From the NCBI GenBank assembly GCA_029233925.1, contig JARGOX010000034.1, forward strand, positions 1 to 35,568: DNA of 35,568 nucleotides, written 5' to 3'. The position numbers were made by a program, and so were the translations under genes. This document shows positions 7,069-16,608 of this stretch, one piece after another (position 1 is the stretch's first letter; every line of letters begins with the position of its first letter). The stretch is from Rhizobiaceae bacterium. Its GTDB lineage: Bacteria > Pseudomonadota > Alphaproteobacteria > Rhizobiales > Rhizobiaceae. The notes under the pieces were generated by a model, which saw only the letters and a list, made by a program, of their open reading frames with translations, searched no databases and was not told the DNA's origin.

Positions 7069-8496
7069 CTATCCAAAGCGGCGCAGAAAACCAATCAGCT
7101 TGCGCACAAACGGCTTGCGCGTCATCGGCCCATAATAGGAGATGACAGCGCGCTTTCCAATCTCGGACATGGTCGGGTATGGCGGCACATAGCCACGCAC
7201 ATCGGAAAGCTTCATGCCGTTGGTGATGGCCAGCGCCCACATATTGATCATCTCGCCGGCACCGGCGCCGACAATGGAGACACCCAGTATTTTGCCTTTG
7301 GCGCTGGTGACCAGCTTGATCAGCCCATCCGTCTTGCGTTCGGCCCGCGCCCGGTCATTTTCCGCATAGGGCCAGCGCAAGACATGAATATTGCCATGTT
7401 TCTTGCGGGCCTCCTCCTCGCTGAGCCCCACGTGGGAAAGCTCCGGGTCGGTAAAGGTGACCCAGGGGATGATGCCGGGCTTATCCTTTGCCGGCAGGCG
7501 AAACAGGATCTGCTGCACCACCAGCCCGGCGTGGTAACCGGCCACATGGGTAAATTGCAGGCCGCCCGCGACATCGCCTATGGCATAGACCCGCTTGTTC
7601 GATGTTCGCAGATTGGCCCCGACCTTGATGCCCTTGCGGTCATGGTCGATGCCCGCTTCGCTGAGCCCCAGGCCTTCAACATTGGCGGCACGGCCCGTTG
7701 CCACCAGAATATCCGAACCATCCACGATGGTTTCAATTTCGCCGGTTTTGACAAGAACACGCACGCCTGTCTTGCCGCGTTTCCTGACCTCGGTAACCGT
7801 TGCTCCCTCGAGGATCTCGACGCCTTCGGCGCGAATGCGGTCGAGCACGATGGCCGTCAGTTCAGGGTCATCCTTGCCCAGGGCCTTGAAACCCTCGATC
7901 ACGGTAACCTGCGCGCCAAGGCGGCGATGCGCCTGCGCCATTTCCATGCCGATGGGGCCGCCGCCAACGATAATCAGGTGCCGCGTTGCCCGGGTTCTGT
8001 CAAACAGCGTCTCATTGGTCAGGTAGTCCACCTGATCAAGACCTGGTATCGGCGGCACAAAGGCCGAGGAACCGGTTGCCACGACGAAGCGCCGGGCCTT
8101 GATTTCATAGTCGCCTGCGACGACGGTTTCAGCATCGACAAAGGCCGCGGAAGCCTCGATGACCTTGACGCCCATGGCGCTATAACGTTCCACTGAATCA
8201 CTGGGTGCGATGTCAGCAATGACCGCATGCACATGGGCATGGACTTTCTTGAAGTCGATCTTGATGTCACCGCTGGTGACACCGAAATGCGGTGCCTCGG
8301 TTATGGCATGGACATGTTTGCCGGCGGCAATCATCGCCTTGGAGGGAACACAGCCGTAATTGAGGCAGTCACCGCCCATCTTGCCCTTTTCAATCAACAC
8401 GACATCAACACCAAAGGCAGCGGCAGCGGCAGCGACGCTCAGGCCACCGGACCCGGCACCAATAATACAAATATCCGGACGAAGCGTTTCGGTCAT
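7069..8496 (-). CDS. Mercuric-reductase-like FAD/NAD(P) disulfide oxidoreductase
   Basis: A 475-residue class I pyridine nucleotide-disulfide oxidoreductase. The FAD-binding GAGSGG is at 13-18. The redox-active cysteines C44 and C49 lie in GGDCLNYGCVPSKA. An NAD(P)-binding GGGPIG follows, then a second FAD motif YAIGDVAG, and a dimerisation domain ending in PPYPTMSEIGKRA. The catalytic His of lipoamide dehydrogenases (HPT.SE) is replaced by Tyr here. The protein also lacks the N-terminal metal-binding domain and the C-terminal Cys-Cys pair of true MerA, so mercury reduction is unlikely and its substrate is unknown. An AGGAAA ribosome site precedes ATG 8496. The TVP38 gene lies 65 bases upstream and the kinase 63 bases downstream, all on one strand. 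In my recollection such flavoproteins often neighbour, or are fused to, TVP38 proteins. Confidence 0.9.
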   Translation of the reverse strand: MTETLRPDICIIGAGSGGLSVAAAAAAFGVDVVLIEKGKMGGDCLNYGCVPSKAMIAAGKHVHAITEAPHFGVTSGDIKIDFKKVHAHVHAVIADIAPSDSVERYSAMGVKVIEASAAFVDAETVVAGDYEIKARRFVVATGSSAFVPPIPGLDQVDYLTNETLFDRTRATRHLIIVGGGPIGMEMAQAHRRLGAQVTVIEGFKALGKDDPELTAIVLDRIRAEGVEILEGATVTEVRKRGKTGVRVLVKTGEIETIVDGSDILVATGRAANVEGLGLSEAGIDHDRKGIKVGANLRTSNKRVYAIGDVAGGLQFTHVAGYHAGLVVQQILFRLPAKDKPGIIPWVTFTDPELSHVGLSEEEARKKHGNIHVLRWPYAENDRARAERKTDGLIKLVTSAKGKILGVSIVGAGAGEMINMWALAITNGMKLSDVRGYVPPYPTMSEIGKRAVISYYGPMTRKPFVRKLIGFLRRFG

Positions 8497-8561
8497 GGTG
8501 TTTCCTGATGTATTTTTCTGAACAAGTCCTGGGGCCGTTTGATGCGGATCATAGGGGAAAA

Positions 8562-9341
8562 TCAGCCCTGCCGACCAGCGCTAATCTTGCGCACCACGAA
8601 GGCAAGCGCTGCAACAGCGGCCATGGCGGCAAAGGCAATGGTGAGCTCCGTGGTGACAATATCACTCAGCGACAGGTCGCGCCCGGCCTGGGCGGCCGAA
8701 AGGATGACGCTGTCGAGGCCCTGCCCCAGATAGGCATAGGCATAGGTGCCGGGCAGGATGCCGAGAAAAGTGGCGAGCACATAGGTGCGCAGCGGAACAT
8801 TGAAGAATGCCGGTGCGATATTGATGACAAAAAACGGAAAGATCGGCGCCAGACGCAAAACCAGCAAAAAGCCGAATGCATTGTCCCTGAAACTGTCAGC
8901 CAATTTGCCGACACCCGGCCCGGCGCGGCGCTTGAGAAAGTCACCCATCGCGGTGCGCGCCGCCAGAAAGATGATCGAAGCACCGATTGTCGCGGCAAAT
9001 GCGGTCAAAGTGCCTGCGACAAACCAGCCCAGCAGAAAGCCGCCGAAGATCGTCAGCAGGGAGGCTGCGGGGAAGGAAAAGGCGACAGCGATCACATAGA
9101 TCAGCGTGTAGGTCACGCAGGCGGCAAGCCAATTGTCCGCGACATAGGCCTTGAGGGCATCGCGGTGCTCGACCAGTGCCTCAAGGGTCAGATAGTGATG
9201 CAGGCCGAACAGGTAGCCGGCGACAAGACCGGCCAGAATGATCAGGATCGGCAGAAACCGGCGCAAGGCTCCGCCCCGACCTGCTGCAACAGGTGCATTG
9301 TGGGCCGTTGCATCGGCCGTCTTGTCTTTTGTCGTCGTCAT
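8562..9341 (-). CDS. TVP38/TMEM64 (VTT-domain) membrane protein
   Basis: A 259-residue integral membrane protein. A short polar N terminus (about 1-28) is followed by a first membrane helix (LPILIILAGLVAGYLFG). The VTT/SNARE-associated core has re-entrant-like FGGFLLGWFVAGTL and the conserved arginine-proline LRLAPIFPFF, and there is a final helix near the C terminus. DedA/TVP38 proteins belong to a superfamily implicated in lipid scrambling and envelope homeostasis; the substrate of this one is unknown. The AGGAGC ribosome site is strong. It is the first gene of the operon with the flavoprotein and the histidine kinase, so these functions may be linked. No promoter could be pinned with confidence upstream. 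Confidence 0.9.
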   Translation of the reverse strand: MTTTKDKTADATAHNAPVAAGRGGALRRFLPILIILAGLVAGYLFGLHHYLTLEALVEHRDALKAYVADNWLAACVTYTLIYVIAVAFSFPAASLLTIFGGFLLGWFVAGTLTAFAATIGASIIFLAARTAMGDFLKRRAGPGVGKLADSFRDNAFGFLLVLRLAPIFPFFVINIAPAFFNVPLRTYVLATFLGILPGTYAYAYLGQGLDSVILSAAQAGRDLSLSDIVTTELTIAFAAMAAVAALAFVVRKISAGRQG

Positions 9342-9948
9342 GTCGTGCTCCTGATACAGCGCATCTGTGGCCTTTGCAAAACTGCCGTATCGCAGCCCGG
9401 TCCGCTCAGACTAAGCATTTGCGCGCGCCCTTGCCCAATGAATTCGGCGCCGTGATACGGATCCTATACGTGAATGAAATCGTGTTGCTTCTCACAGTCC
9501 CGTGCGTTTTCCCGGGCACCATTTCCTCAAACAGGCGTTGATCAATTTCCCTTGTTGCGTCCCAAAGCTTCATCACCAGTCCTGCCTCTGTCAGCGGGAC
9601 CAATATGATTTTGTGCTCGGGTGGCGACACCCCTTCAAATCGTATAGAAGCGGCCACAAGACAATGGATGCATGGCCGGTCTCACCGTCATGTGACTGAA
9701 GGTGATCGGTTCTTGCCAGGCCCTTCGCTGACAGTGTGAGGCTGCAGAGCCGCGCAGACGTGCGCAAAAGCGGCATTTTGGATGCGATCAACATTTGACT
9801 TGGCGAGGCCATATGCGTATAAGCCGCGCACGTTCGGATTCAGCTGTCCGGCGCTTGTTTTTTTGCGCCCGAACACCCGACCGTCAATCGCAACGCTACT
9901 GTCTTGCGACAGTCCAAAGAAGGACCGCACACCGCGGTATTAAAATAA
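9342..9948. other. Intergenic region between the TVP38 operon and rpmH
   Basis: This 607-base divergent gap contains the rpmH promoter in its right part. In the left 450 bases I see short open frames on both strands, but none has a ribosome site plus recognisable protein, so I call none. The promoter of the leftward operon should also lie here but is not clear by eye. Confidence 0.5.
9795..9823 (+). promoter_or_regulatory. Sigma70-type promoter of rpmH-rnpA-yidC
   Basis: TTGACT (9795-9800), a 17-base spacer and TATAAG (9818-9823) form a near-consensus promoter. It lies about 125 bases before rpmH, the first gene of the cluster, and predicts a start near 9830 and a leader of about 120 bases. 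Confidence 0.75.
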
Positions 9949-10086
9949 ATGACAAAGCGTACCTATCAACCGTCCAAACTTGTGCGTAAACGCCGCCACG
10001 GCTTCCGCGCACGCCTTGCAACAACCGGTGGCCGCAAGGTCATTGCTGCGCGCCGTGCACGTGGACGCAAGCGTCTGTCGGCATAG
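9949..10086 (+). CDS. rpmH: 50S ribosomal protein L34
   Basis: A 45-residue, highly basic protein reading [20 protein letters not shown] and ending GRKRLSA. It is the classic L34 of the large ribosomal subunit, which packs against 23S rRNA. The usual rhizobial L34 begins MKRTYQPS; this one has an extra Thr after Met. It precedes rnpA by 33 bases, the near-universal bacterial gene order, and shares the promoter at 9795. Confidence 0.98.
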   Translation: MTKRTYQPSKLVRKRRHGFRARLATTGGRKVIAARRARGRKRLSA

Positions 10087-10119
10087 GCCGGCTCCGTTTG
10101 TAATCACGAAGAAGGGCCT

Positions 10120-10521
10120 ATGCCACCAACCGGGCCATCGCCGCAGATCGAACGGCTTAAAAACCGTTCGCAATTTCTTGCCGTTCGCAAGGGCGAGCGG
10201 CGAAAGGGTCCTTTTTTTGTGCTCGATATTCTTGATCGAGGCGCCTCGGATGAGGCGCCTCGCATCGGCTATACAGTGACCAAGCGGCAGGGAAATGCCG
10301 TGGAACGAAACAGAATGAAAAGGCGCCTGCGCGAAGTCGTTCGCCTGACTGCAGGGTTTGATATGATGCCCGGCCATGATTATGTAATCGTTGCCCGGCG
10401 CGACACCCTGACTGCGCCCTTTGCAAAATTGACGAAATCCCTTGTGAGCCGGATCGGCCAGCAGCCCAGGGACAAACAAAGCCAGCGCCGCGCCGCAGAG
10501 CCAGATAACAGGACCGAATAA
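10120..10521 (+). CDS. rnpA: Ribonuclease P protein component
   Basis: A 133-residue basic protein that binds the catalytic RNA of RNase P and helps it remove 5' leaders from tRNA precursors. The start LKNRSQFLAV resembles the family N terminus. The RNR motif (VERNRMKRRLRE, about 62-72) is the conserved basic helix. The C-terminal ~20 residues are polar and variable. A GAAGG ribosome site precedes the ATG. The stop codon shares one base with the yidC start (TAATG at 10519-10523), so the two are translationally coupled. A yidD gene, often found between rnpA and yidC, is absent. Confidence 0.96.
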   Translation: MPPTGPSPQIERLKNRSQFLAVRKGERRKGPFFVLDILDRGASDEAPRIGYTVTKRQGNAVERNRMKRRLREVVRLTAGFDMMPGHDYVIVARRDTLTAPFAKLTKSLVSRIGQQPRDKQSQRRAAEPDNRTE

Positions 10522-12356
10522 TGCAACAGAACCGCAATTACTTCATTGCCATTGCCCTATCGGTGCTGATCCTGATTGCCTGGCAATTTCTGTATCTTGG
10601 CCCGAAAGTGGAGAGCGAACGCCTCGCCCAGGAAGCCTTGCAGGCGCAACAACTTGAACAGCAAGCCCAGCAGCAGGCCGCACAGGGCACTGCTTCAACC
10701 GGCAATGGCGATCTGCCGCAGTCCGGCGCGACAGTATCCGGCCTGCCCGGCGCTGCGCCCAGTGCTATCGCCAAAGACGGCGTCAGCCGCGACGCGTCGC
10801 TTGGCCAGTCGAAACGACTTGTGATCGATACGCCTGCGCTGACCGGAACAATCAATCTGACCGGCGCGCGTTTTGATGATCTGAAGCTGAAGGAATATCA
10901 CGAGACCGTCGACCCCAAGAGCCCGATCATCGAATTGCTTTCTCCGGCCTCCATGCAGGCTGGCTATTTTGCCGAATTCGGTTTTGCCGGCAATGAAGCC
11001 AGCGGCAAGGTGCCGGGGGCAGACACCGTCTGGAACGTTTCCGGTGACCCGAAACTGACCGAGGACACACCGATCGTCCTTTCCTGGACCAACGACAAGG
11101 GCCTGACTTTCGAGCGCACGATCAGCGTTGACGACAAGTTCATGTTCACCATCTCGGACGACGTCACCAACAATACGCAGGCGCCGGTATCGATTTCCCC
11201 CTATGGCCGCGTCACCCGTTTCAACAAGCCTGCCCTGACAGGCATCTATGTGCTGCATGAAGGCCTGCTTGGCGTCATCGGCGAAGATGGACTGCAGGAG
11301 ATCGACTACAGTGATGTCGAAGAAGACCGCACCATTACGCCGGCCAAAGCCGACAATGGCTGGATGGGCATCACCGACAAATATTGGGCAACGGCGCTCA
11401 TTCCTGCACAGCAGCAGCCCTACCAGGCGCGGTTTTCCTATTTTGATGACGGCCGGCCACGCTACCAGACCGATTTCCTCAGTGATGCCGTGACGATCCA
11501 GCCAGGCCAGGTCGAGACGATGGAAAAACATCTCTTTGCCGGCGCCAAGCAGGTGCCGATCATCAATGACTACCAGGACAGCTACAATATCGACCGTTTC
11601 GACCTGATGATCGACTGGGGCTGGTTCTATTTCATCACCAAGCCGATGTTTCACGTGCTTGACTTTTTCTACAGATTCTTCGGCAATTTCGGCGTCGCAA
11701 TCCTGACGACAACCGTTCTTTTGAAGCTGATCTTCTTCCCGCTGGCCAACAAGTCCTACCGCTCCATGGCCAACATGAAGAAGGTTCAGCCGAAAATGGA
11801 GGAAATCAAAGCCAAATTCGGCGATGACCGTCAGGCCCAGCAAAAGGCGATGATGGAGCTTTACAAGAAGGAAAAGATCAATCCGGTTGCCGGCTGTTGG
11901 CCGGTGCTGTTGCAGATCCCGGTCTTCTTTGCGCTCTACAAGGTTCTCTATGTGACCATTGAAATGCGCCATGCGCCGTTCTTTGGCTGGATCCAGGACC
12001 TTTCGGCGCCTGATCCGACCACCATATTCAACCTCTTTGGCCTCATTCCCTTCGATCCGCCATCTTTCCTGATGATTGGCGTATGGCCATTGCTGATGGG
12101 CATCACCATGTTCCTGCAGATGCGCATGAACCCGACACCGCCCGATCCGACGCAGGCGATGATTTTCACCTGGATGCCGGTTATCTTCACCTTCATGCTG
12201 GCCACTTTCCCGGCCGGTCTGGTGATCTACTGGGCATGGAACAACGCGCTTTCCATCGTTCAGCAGGGCGTGATCATGAAGCGCCAGGGCGTCAAGATCG
12301 AACTGTGGGACAATCTCATGGACCTTTTCAAGAAGAAACCCAAGGCGGCGGAATAG
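10521..12356 (+). CDS. yidC: Membrane protein insertase YidC
   Basis: A 611-residue Oxa1/YidC-family insertase that places membrane proteins in the inner membrane with, or independently of, SecYEG. An N-terminal membrane anchor (about 5-25) is followed by a low-complexity Gln/Ala-rich linker. A large periplasmic beta-domain follows (about 95-360). The five-helix insertase core is in the C-terminal third. It includes the cytoplasmic hairpin with [18 protein letters not shown] and the conserved groove region beginning near [20 protein letters not shown]. Length and layout fit Gram-negative YidC. It overlaps rnpA by one base and is followed closely by engB, so the four genes are probably co-transcribed. 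Confidence 0.97.
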   Translation: MQQNRNYFIAIALSVLILIAWQFLYLGPKVESERLAQEALQAQQLEQQAQQQAAQGTASTGNGDLPQSGATVSGLPGAAPSAIAKDGVSRDASLGQSKRLVIDTPALTGTINLTGARFDDLKLKEYHETVDPKSPIIELLSPASMQAGYFAEFGFAGNEASGKVPGADTVWNVSGDPKLTEDTPIVLSWTNDKGLTFERTISVDDKFMFTISDDVTNNTQAPVSISPYGRVTRFNKPALTGIYVLHEGLLGVIGEDGLQEIDYSDVEEDRTITPAKADNGWMGITDKYWATALIPAQQQPYQARFSYFDDGRPRYQTDFLSDAVTIQPGQVETMEKHLFAGAKQVPIINDYQDSYNIDRFDLMIDWGWFYFITKPMFHVLDFFYRFFGNFGVAILTTTVLLKLIFFPLANKSYRSMANMKKVQPKMEEIKAKFGDDRQAQQKAMMELYKKEKINPVAGCWPVLLQIPVFFALYKVLYVTIEMRHAPFFGWIQDLSAPDPTTIFNLFGLIPFDPPSFLMIGVWPLLMGITMFLQMRMNPTPPDPTQAMIFTWMPVIFTFMLATFPAGLVIYWAWNNALSIVQQGVIMKRQGVKIELWDNLMDLFKKKPKAAE

Positions 12357-12387
12357 TGCGCGTGGCACACGCCGGGGCCATGAACCG

Positions 12388-13029
12388 ATGATTGAAAACA
12401 GCAAAACCCTGTTCGGCAAGTCATGGGTCTTCATCCGCAGTGTTCCATCCATGGATTTTCTGCCACCCGAAGGCCCACCCGAGATCGCCTTTGCCGGGCG
12501 GTCGAATGTCGGCAAGTCATCGCTGATCAATGCGCTGGTGCGCCACAAGGGGCTTGCCAGAACATCCAACACGCCGGGCCGAACACAGGAACTGAACTAT
12601 TTTGTGCCTGAAGGCTATTCCAACAGTGATGGCAAGTTGCCGCCCATGGCGCTGGTCGACATGCCTGGTTACGGCTATGCCAAGGCGCCAAAAGACCAGG
12701 TCGATCAATGGACACGGCTGGTCTTTGACTATTTGCGCGGACGGGCGACGCTCAAACGCGTCTATCTGCTGATTGACGCCCGCCACGGCATCAAGGCCAA
12801 TGATGAGGATGTTCTCAAACTCCTCGACAAGGCCGCGGTTTCCTACCAGGTGGTGCTGACAAAGATTGACAAGATAAAAGCTGCCGGTGTGCCCCCATTG
12901 CTGGAGCGCACACTCGAAAGCCTGAAAAAACATCCCGCAGCCTTTCCACACGTGATTGCCACGTCATCGGAAAAGGCCTCAGGCATGGACGAATTGCGTC
13001 AGGCGATCATAGACGCCGTCAGAGCCTGA
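12388..13029 (+). CDS. engB: Ribosome biogenesis GTP-binding protein EngB/YihA
   Basis: A 213-residue TrmE-Era-EngA-EngB family GTPase needed for assembly of the large ribosomal subunit. G1 is GRSNVGKSS (37-45), the G2 region includes TPGRTQ, G3 is DMPGYG and G4 is TKID. The C-terminal region ends in a [10 protein letters not shown]5-like segment. It starts 31 bases after yidC. The gene is also called yihA or ysxC. No domain is missing. Confidence 0.95.
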   Translation: MIENSKTLFGKSWVFIRSVPSMDFLPPEGPPEIAFAGRSNVGKSSLINALVRHKGLARTSNTPGRTQELNYFVPEGYSNSDGKLPPMALVDMPGYGYAKAPKDQVDQWTRLVFDYLRGRATLKRVYLLIDARHGIKANDEDVLKLLDKAAVSYQVVLTKIDKIKAAGVPPLLERTLESLKKHPAAFPHVIATSSEKASGMDELRQAIIDAVRA

Positions 13030-13169
13030 AACACGCGCAGAATTGTTGTGGCATTGCCGGTGGGTGGTGTTTAATGTCCTGATGATCATTGCGGCAAGGT
13101 ATTGCCAAGGCGCAAAACCCTGCTTCATACCATGCACGGCCGGCATGCCCGGCGGGAGAAAGACAAGCG

Positions 13170-13916
13170 ATGCGCGAGGGAGACAAGCACGAGCCACAGA
13201 TGGTGGCCATGGCATGGGCGGTGCACGCTTTTACGGCATCGGGCATCGTGCTGGGGTTTCTGGCCCTCATTGCCATTTTCGACAATGACAAGACCGCCGT
13301 CTTCATGTGGCTGGGGCTTGCCCTTTTTGTCGATGGTATCGACGGAACGCTGGCCCGCAAGATCAAGGTCAGTGAAGTCACGCCGCAACTTGACGGCACA
13401 ACACTCGACAATGTGATCGATTATTTCAATTATGTCGCGGTTCCGGCGATGATGATCTATTGGTTCGGCCTTGTGCCGCAAGGCTGGGAGACCATAGCGG
13501 CGGCCACCATCATGGCGGTTTCCTGCTACACATTCGCCAATACCAGCATAAAAACGTCGGACTATTATTTCTCCGGCTTTCCGGCCCTGTGGAATGCGGT
13601 CGTCCTGTATTTTCACATCCTGCAGACCAGCCAATGGACCAACCTGATCGTTCTGGCCGTCTTCGTGGTGCTGACCTTCATACCGCTTAAATATGTGCAT
13701 CCCTTCCGGGTAAAGGATTGGCGTGGCGTGACCGTTCCGATGACCGTCCTGTGGGCTGCAACCACGCTGCGGCTGGTGCTGGTGCCACTGGACACCTCAG
13801 CGGATCAAAAGACCTCATGGATCATTTTCTGGCTGTGGGTGCTGTCATCGGTCTATTTTGCAGCCCTGTCCATATGGCGCTCGTTCAGGCCTGAACCGCC
13901 CGGCGAACGGGGCTGA
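13170..13916 (+). CDS. pcs: Phosphatidylcholine synthase (CDP-diacylglycerol-choline O-phosphatidyltransferase)
   Basis: A 248-residue inner-membrane enzyme that joins choline to CDP-diacylglycerol to make phosphatidylcholine, a lipid typical of rhizobia, Brucella and their relatives. About seven or eight hydrophobic segments are visible. The CDP-alcohol phosphotransferase signature is complete in the wider-spaced Pcs form: D58-G59, A62-R63, twelve residues, G76, D80, D84. I chose ATG 13170, which has GGGAG upstream and gives the family's usual length of about 240, rather than an earlier in-frame start that would add 27 non-conserved residues. It stands alone between engB and the convergent msrB. 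Choline must come from uptake. Confidence 0.94.
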   Translation: MREGDKHEPQMVAMAWAVHAFTASGIVLGFLALIAIFDNDKTAVFMWLGLALFVDGIDGTLARKIKVSEVTPQLDGTTLDNVIDYFNYVAVPAMMIYWFGLVPQGWETIAAATIMAVSCYTFANTSIKTSDYYFSGFPALWNAVVLYFHILQTSQWTNLIVLAVFVVLTFIPLKYVHPFRVKDWRGVTVPMTVLWAATTLRLVLVPLDTSADQKTSWIIFWLWVLSSVYFAALSIWRSFRPEPPGERG

Positions 13917-13997
13917 GCGCTGCAAAATCGGGGCTGCAACAAGGCCGCATGGGCGTCCAGTTCCAGCCACCCTCACCCGGTGCGATCACACTTTGCT

Positions 13998-14495
13998 TCA
14001 GACCTGCTTTGCCTCAAAGGTCAGGGCGACGCCATTGATACAATGGCGCAGTCCGGTCGGCTCCGGCCCATCATTGAAAATATGCCCGAGATGGCCACCA
14101 CAGCGGCGGCAATGCACTTCCGTGCGCGGCAGGAACAGCTTGAAATCGCGGCGTGTGGCCACAGCGTCCGGCAGGGCTTCATAGAAACTCGGCCAGCCCG
14201 TGCCACTGTCAAATTTTGTCGCTGACGCATAGAGCGGCAATGCGCACCCGGCGCAATTATACGTGCCTTCGCGCTTCTCCTCGAGCAAAGGGCTGGTGTA
14301 AGCCCGCTCTGTCGCCTCGGTGCGCAGAACAGCATATTGTTCTGCACTGAGCATATCGCGCCACTGGTCGTCATTATAGGAAATTTCGAACCCGTCCTCA
14401 CTCGCAACGGCTTGCATGGATGACGGCTTGAGAAGATAAAATCCACCCATTGATGCGAGCGCTGCGCCTGATAGCAGAAAATTACGGCGTTTCAT
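13998..14495 (-). CDS. msrB: Exported peptide-methionine (R)-S-oxide reductase
   Basis: A 165-residue MsrB that repairs methionine-R-sulfoxide in proteins. The N terminus MKRRNFLLSGAALASMGG has twin arginines before a hydrophobic stretch, so Tat export or a membrane anchor is likely. Zinc-binding cysteines are C81, C84, C129 and C132. The catalytic Cys152 is in RHCIN. The position of the usual resolving cysteine (SGCGWPSF in many MsrBs) is Thr here (SGTGWPSF), so recycling would need another cysteine or an external reductant. It is divergent from argB with 156 bases between them. The MsrA partner is not in the window. Confidence 0.93.
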   Translation of the reverse strand: MKRRNFLLSGAALASMGGFYLLKPSSMQAVASEDGFEISYNDDQWRDMLSAEQYAVLRTEATERAYTSPLLEEKREGTYNCAGCALPLYASATKFDSGTGWPSFYEALPDAVATRRDFKLFLPRTEVHCRRCGGHLGHIFNDGPEPTGLRHCINGVALTFEAKQV

Positions 14496-14651
14496 GACAA
14501 ACCTCTCTTGCGTTGCTTTCTGTCAATATAGTCATTGCCGCATGAAAGCGCCCATGAACTTTTCGCGATCAGCCTGCAGGGCCCGTTCACAAATCAGCGA
14601 TTGCCCTGAAAAGCCAATGTCGCTAGAAAACCAGAAATAAGAGGGACATCC

Positions 14652-15557
14652 ATGGCCAATATCGATACCGACAATACAGAAAACAGCGAAATGCAGGCAA
14701 AATTGCTGTCGCAGGCTTTGCCCTACATGCAGCGCTACGAGAACCGCACCATCGTGGTCAAATATGGCGGTCATGCCATGGGCGATGTGGAACTGGGCCG
14801 GGCATTTGCACGCGACATCGCACTGCTGAAGCAATCGGGCGTCAACCCCATTGTCGTGCACGGCGGCGGCCCGCAGATTGGCGCCATGCTCAGCAAGATG
14901 GGCATCGAGTCGAAATTCGAAGGCGGCCTGCGGGTCACGGACGAAAAGACGGTCGAGATTGTTGAAATGGTGCTGGCCGGTTCCATCAACAAGGAAATTG
15001 TCGCCATGATCAATGCCGAAGGCGAATGGGCCATCGGTCTGTGCGGCAAGGACGGCAATATGGTGTTTGCCGAAAAGGTCAAGAAAACCATTATCGATCC
15101 CGATTCGAATATCGAGCGGGTGCTTGATCTGGGCTTTGTCGGCGAAATCGTCGAAGTGGACAGGACCTTGCTTGATCTGCTGGCCAAATCGGAAATGATC
15201 CCGGTCATCGCCCCGGTGGCGCCGGGCCGTGACGGCCATACCTATAATATCAATGCCGATGTTTTTGCCGGCGCTATCGCAGGCTCACTTTCCGCGACGC
15301 GGCTTTTGTTCCTGACCGATGTGCCGGGCGTTCTCGACAAGGCCGGCAATCTCATCAAACAGCTTTCTGTCTCGGAAGCGCACACGCTGATTGCCGATGG
15401 CACCATTTCCGGCGGCATGATTCCCAAGGTCGAAACCTGCATTCAGGCAATCGAATCAGGCGTTGAAGGCGTGGTCATCCTGAACGGCAAGACCGCTCAT
15501 GCCGTGCTACTGGAAATTTTCACCAAACATGGTGCAGGCACGCTGATCGTTCCCTGA
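14652..15557 (+). CDS. argB: Acetylglutamate kinase
   Basis: A 301-residue amino acid kinase catalysing the second step of arginine biosynthesis, phosphorylation of N-acetyl-L-glutamate. Visible motifs are the phosphate-binding KYGGHAMG (about 37-44), VHGGGPQIG in the substrate region, and [13 protein letters not shown] near the nucleotide site. A helix of about 20 residues before the kinase fold is consistent with the arginine-sensitive hexameric class. GAGGGA is a good ribosome site. It is monocistronic here: the next gene is on the opposite strand. Confidence 0.97.
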   Translation: MANIDTDNTENSEMQAKLLSQALPYMQRYENRTIVVKYGGHAMGDVELGRAFARDIALLKQSGVNPIVVHGGGPQIGAMLSKMGIESKFEGGLRVTDEKTVEIVEMVLAGSINKEIVAMINAEGEWAIGLCGKDGNMVFAEKVKKTIIDPDSNIERVLDLGFVGEIVEVDRTLLDLLAKSEMIPVIAPVAPGRDGHTYNINADVFAGAIAGSLSATRLLFLTDVPGVLDKAGNLIKQLSVSEAHTLIADGTISGGMIPKVETCIQAIESGVEGVVILNGKTAHAVLLEIFTKHGAGTLIVP

Positions 15558-15590
15558 ACGGGACCGGCTGCACGCTCCACAGGATATTGC

Positions 15591-16496
15591 TCAGGCAAAG
15601 ACCACAAGGGCAACGACACCGGCAACGATCAGCAATGTGCCGAGGATTTCCAGCCGGTTGATGGATTCCTTGAAGATGAAGACCGAAGAGGCAAAGGTGA
15701 AGATCATCTCCACCTGCGCCAGCACTTTCACATAGGCCGCCTGTTGCAGGGTCATGGCCATGAACCATCCGAAAGACGCTGTTGCACCGGCGATGCCGAC
15801 CACCAGCGCCGGTTTCCAGGCAGCCGCAATCCGCACAAGTTCGCCGCGGTCGCGCAAGATCATCCAGATGAGCATGACGCAGGTCTGAAAGATGATGACA
15901 AAGGCCAGCGTCACGGCTGCCTGCATCATGAAATTCGGACCACCGAGCGACAGGGATGCAGCGCGATAGGCCACCGCTGAAACGCCGAACCCGGTTCCGG
16001 AAGCAAGACCGATCAAGGCCGTGCGGCTGAGAACAGACGTCACCAGACTTTTCCAACTGACCACGGAACGGGCCACGGAAATCAGCATGACGCCCATCAC
16101 CGAGATTGCTATGGCAAACAGGCTTGCAGCGCTGACCGTTTCGCCCAGAAACAACAGGCCGAAAAAGGCTGCCTGTGCCGGTTCGGTGCGCGAATAGGCC
16201 GTACCAACGGTGAAATTCCTGAAGGAAAACAGATAGACAAGCAGCAAGGTGGAGACAATCTGCGAAACGCCGCCCAGCAGCGCCCACAAGACAAAGGCTG
16301 TGTTCCATCGCGGCAGTGACATGTCAAAGCCAAGATGCAGTACGGCCACGAACAGCAGGGCAAAGGGGAAACCGAAACCAAAGCGCACGAAGGTCGCACC
16401 GGTTGTTCCCATGACCCCTTTGAGGTGTTTTTGCATGGCCGAGCGCACATTTTGAAGAAAGGCGGCGGCGACGGTAATCGGTATCCAGAATTCCAT
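15591..16496 (-). CDS. EamA/DMT-family transporter
   Basis: A 301-residue membrane protein with about ten hydrophobic helices in two similar halves, the EamA (drug/metabolite transporter) layout. The first half contains YSRTEPAQAAFFGLLFLGE and the second contains AYVKVLAQVEMIFTFASSVFIFKE, which match the repeated conserved helix with a terminal acidic residue. The substrate is unknown. It converges with argB (33 bases apart) and diverges from the HAD gene (112 bases). Confidence 0.88.
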   Translation of the reverse strand: MEFWIPITVAAAFLQNVRSAMQKHLKGVMGTTGATFVRFGFGFPFALLFVAVLHLGFDMSLPRWNTAFVLWALLGGVSQIVSTLLLVYLFSFRNFTVGTAYSRTEPAQAAFFGLLFLGETVSAASLFAIAISVMGVMLISVARSVVSWKSLVTSVLSRTALIGLASGTGFGVSAVAYRAASLSLGGPNFMMQAAVTLAFVIIFQTCVMLIWMILRDRGELVRIAAAWKPALVVGIAGATASFGWFMAMTLQQAAYVKVLAQVEMIFTFASSVFIFKESINRLEILGTLLIVAGVVALVVFA

Positions 16497-16608
16497 GGTG
16501 GCGCTCTAGAACCTTTCTTGATCAAAGGGAAGCGCTGTGTTCACGTCAAAGTTCAAACACAGATACAAATGCTGGTGCACAAAGCCGTCAAACGTGCCAT
16601 AAGGCCGC

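Noticed and set aside
6583-8196. 537-codon frame antisense to the histidine kinase and flavoprotein genes
   Set aside because: It crosses two real genes and the gap between them, and no family pattern is seen.
8508-9455. 315-codon frame antisense to the TVP38 gene
   Set aside because: Gln/Gly-rich composition with no family pattern; the membrane protein on the minus strand is clear.
9406-9657. 83-codon minus-strand frame upstream of rpmH
   Set aside because: Nothing recognisable and no convincing ribosome site; too weak to call.
10695-12572. 625-codon open frame antisense to yidC
   Set aside because: yidC is clearly real on the other strand; the frame has no recognisable protein and reflects codon bias.
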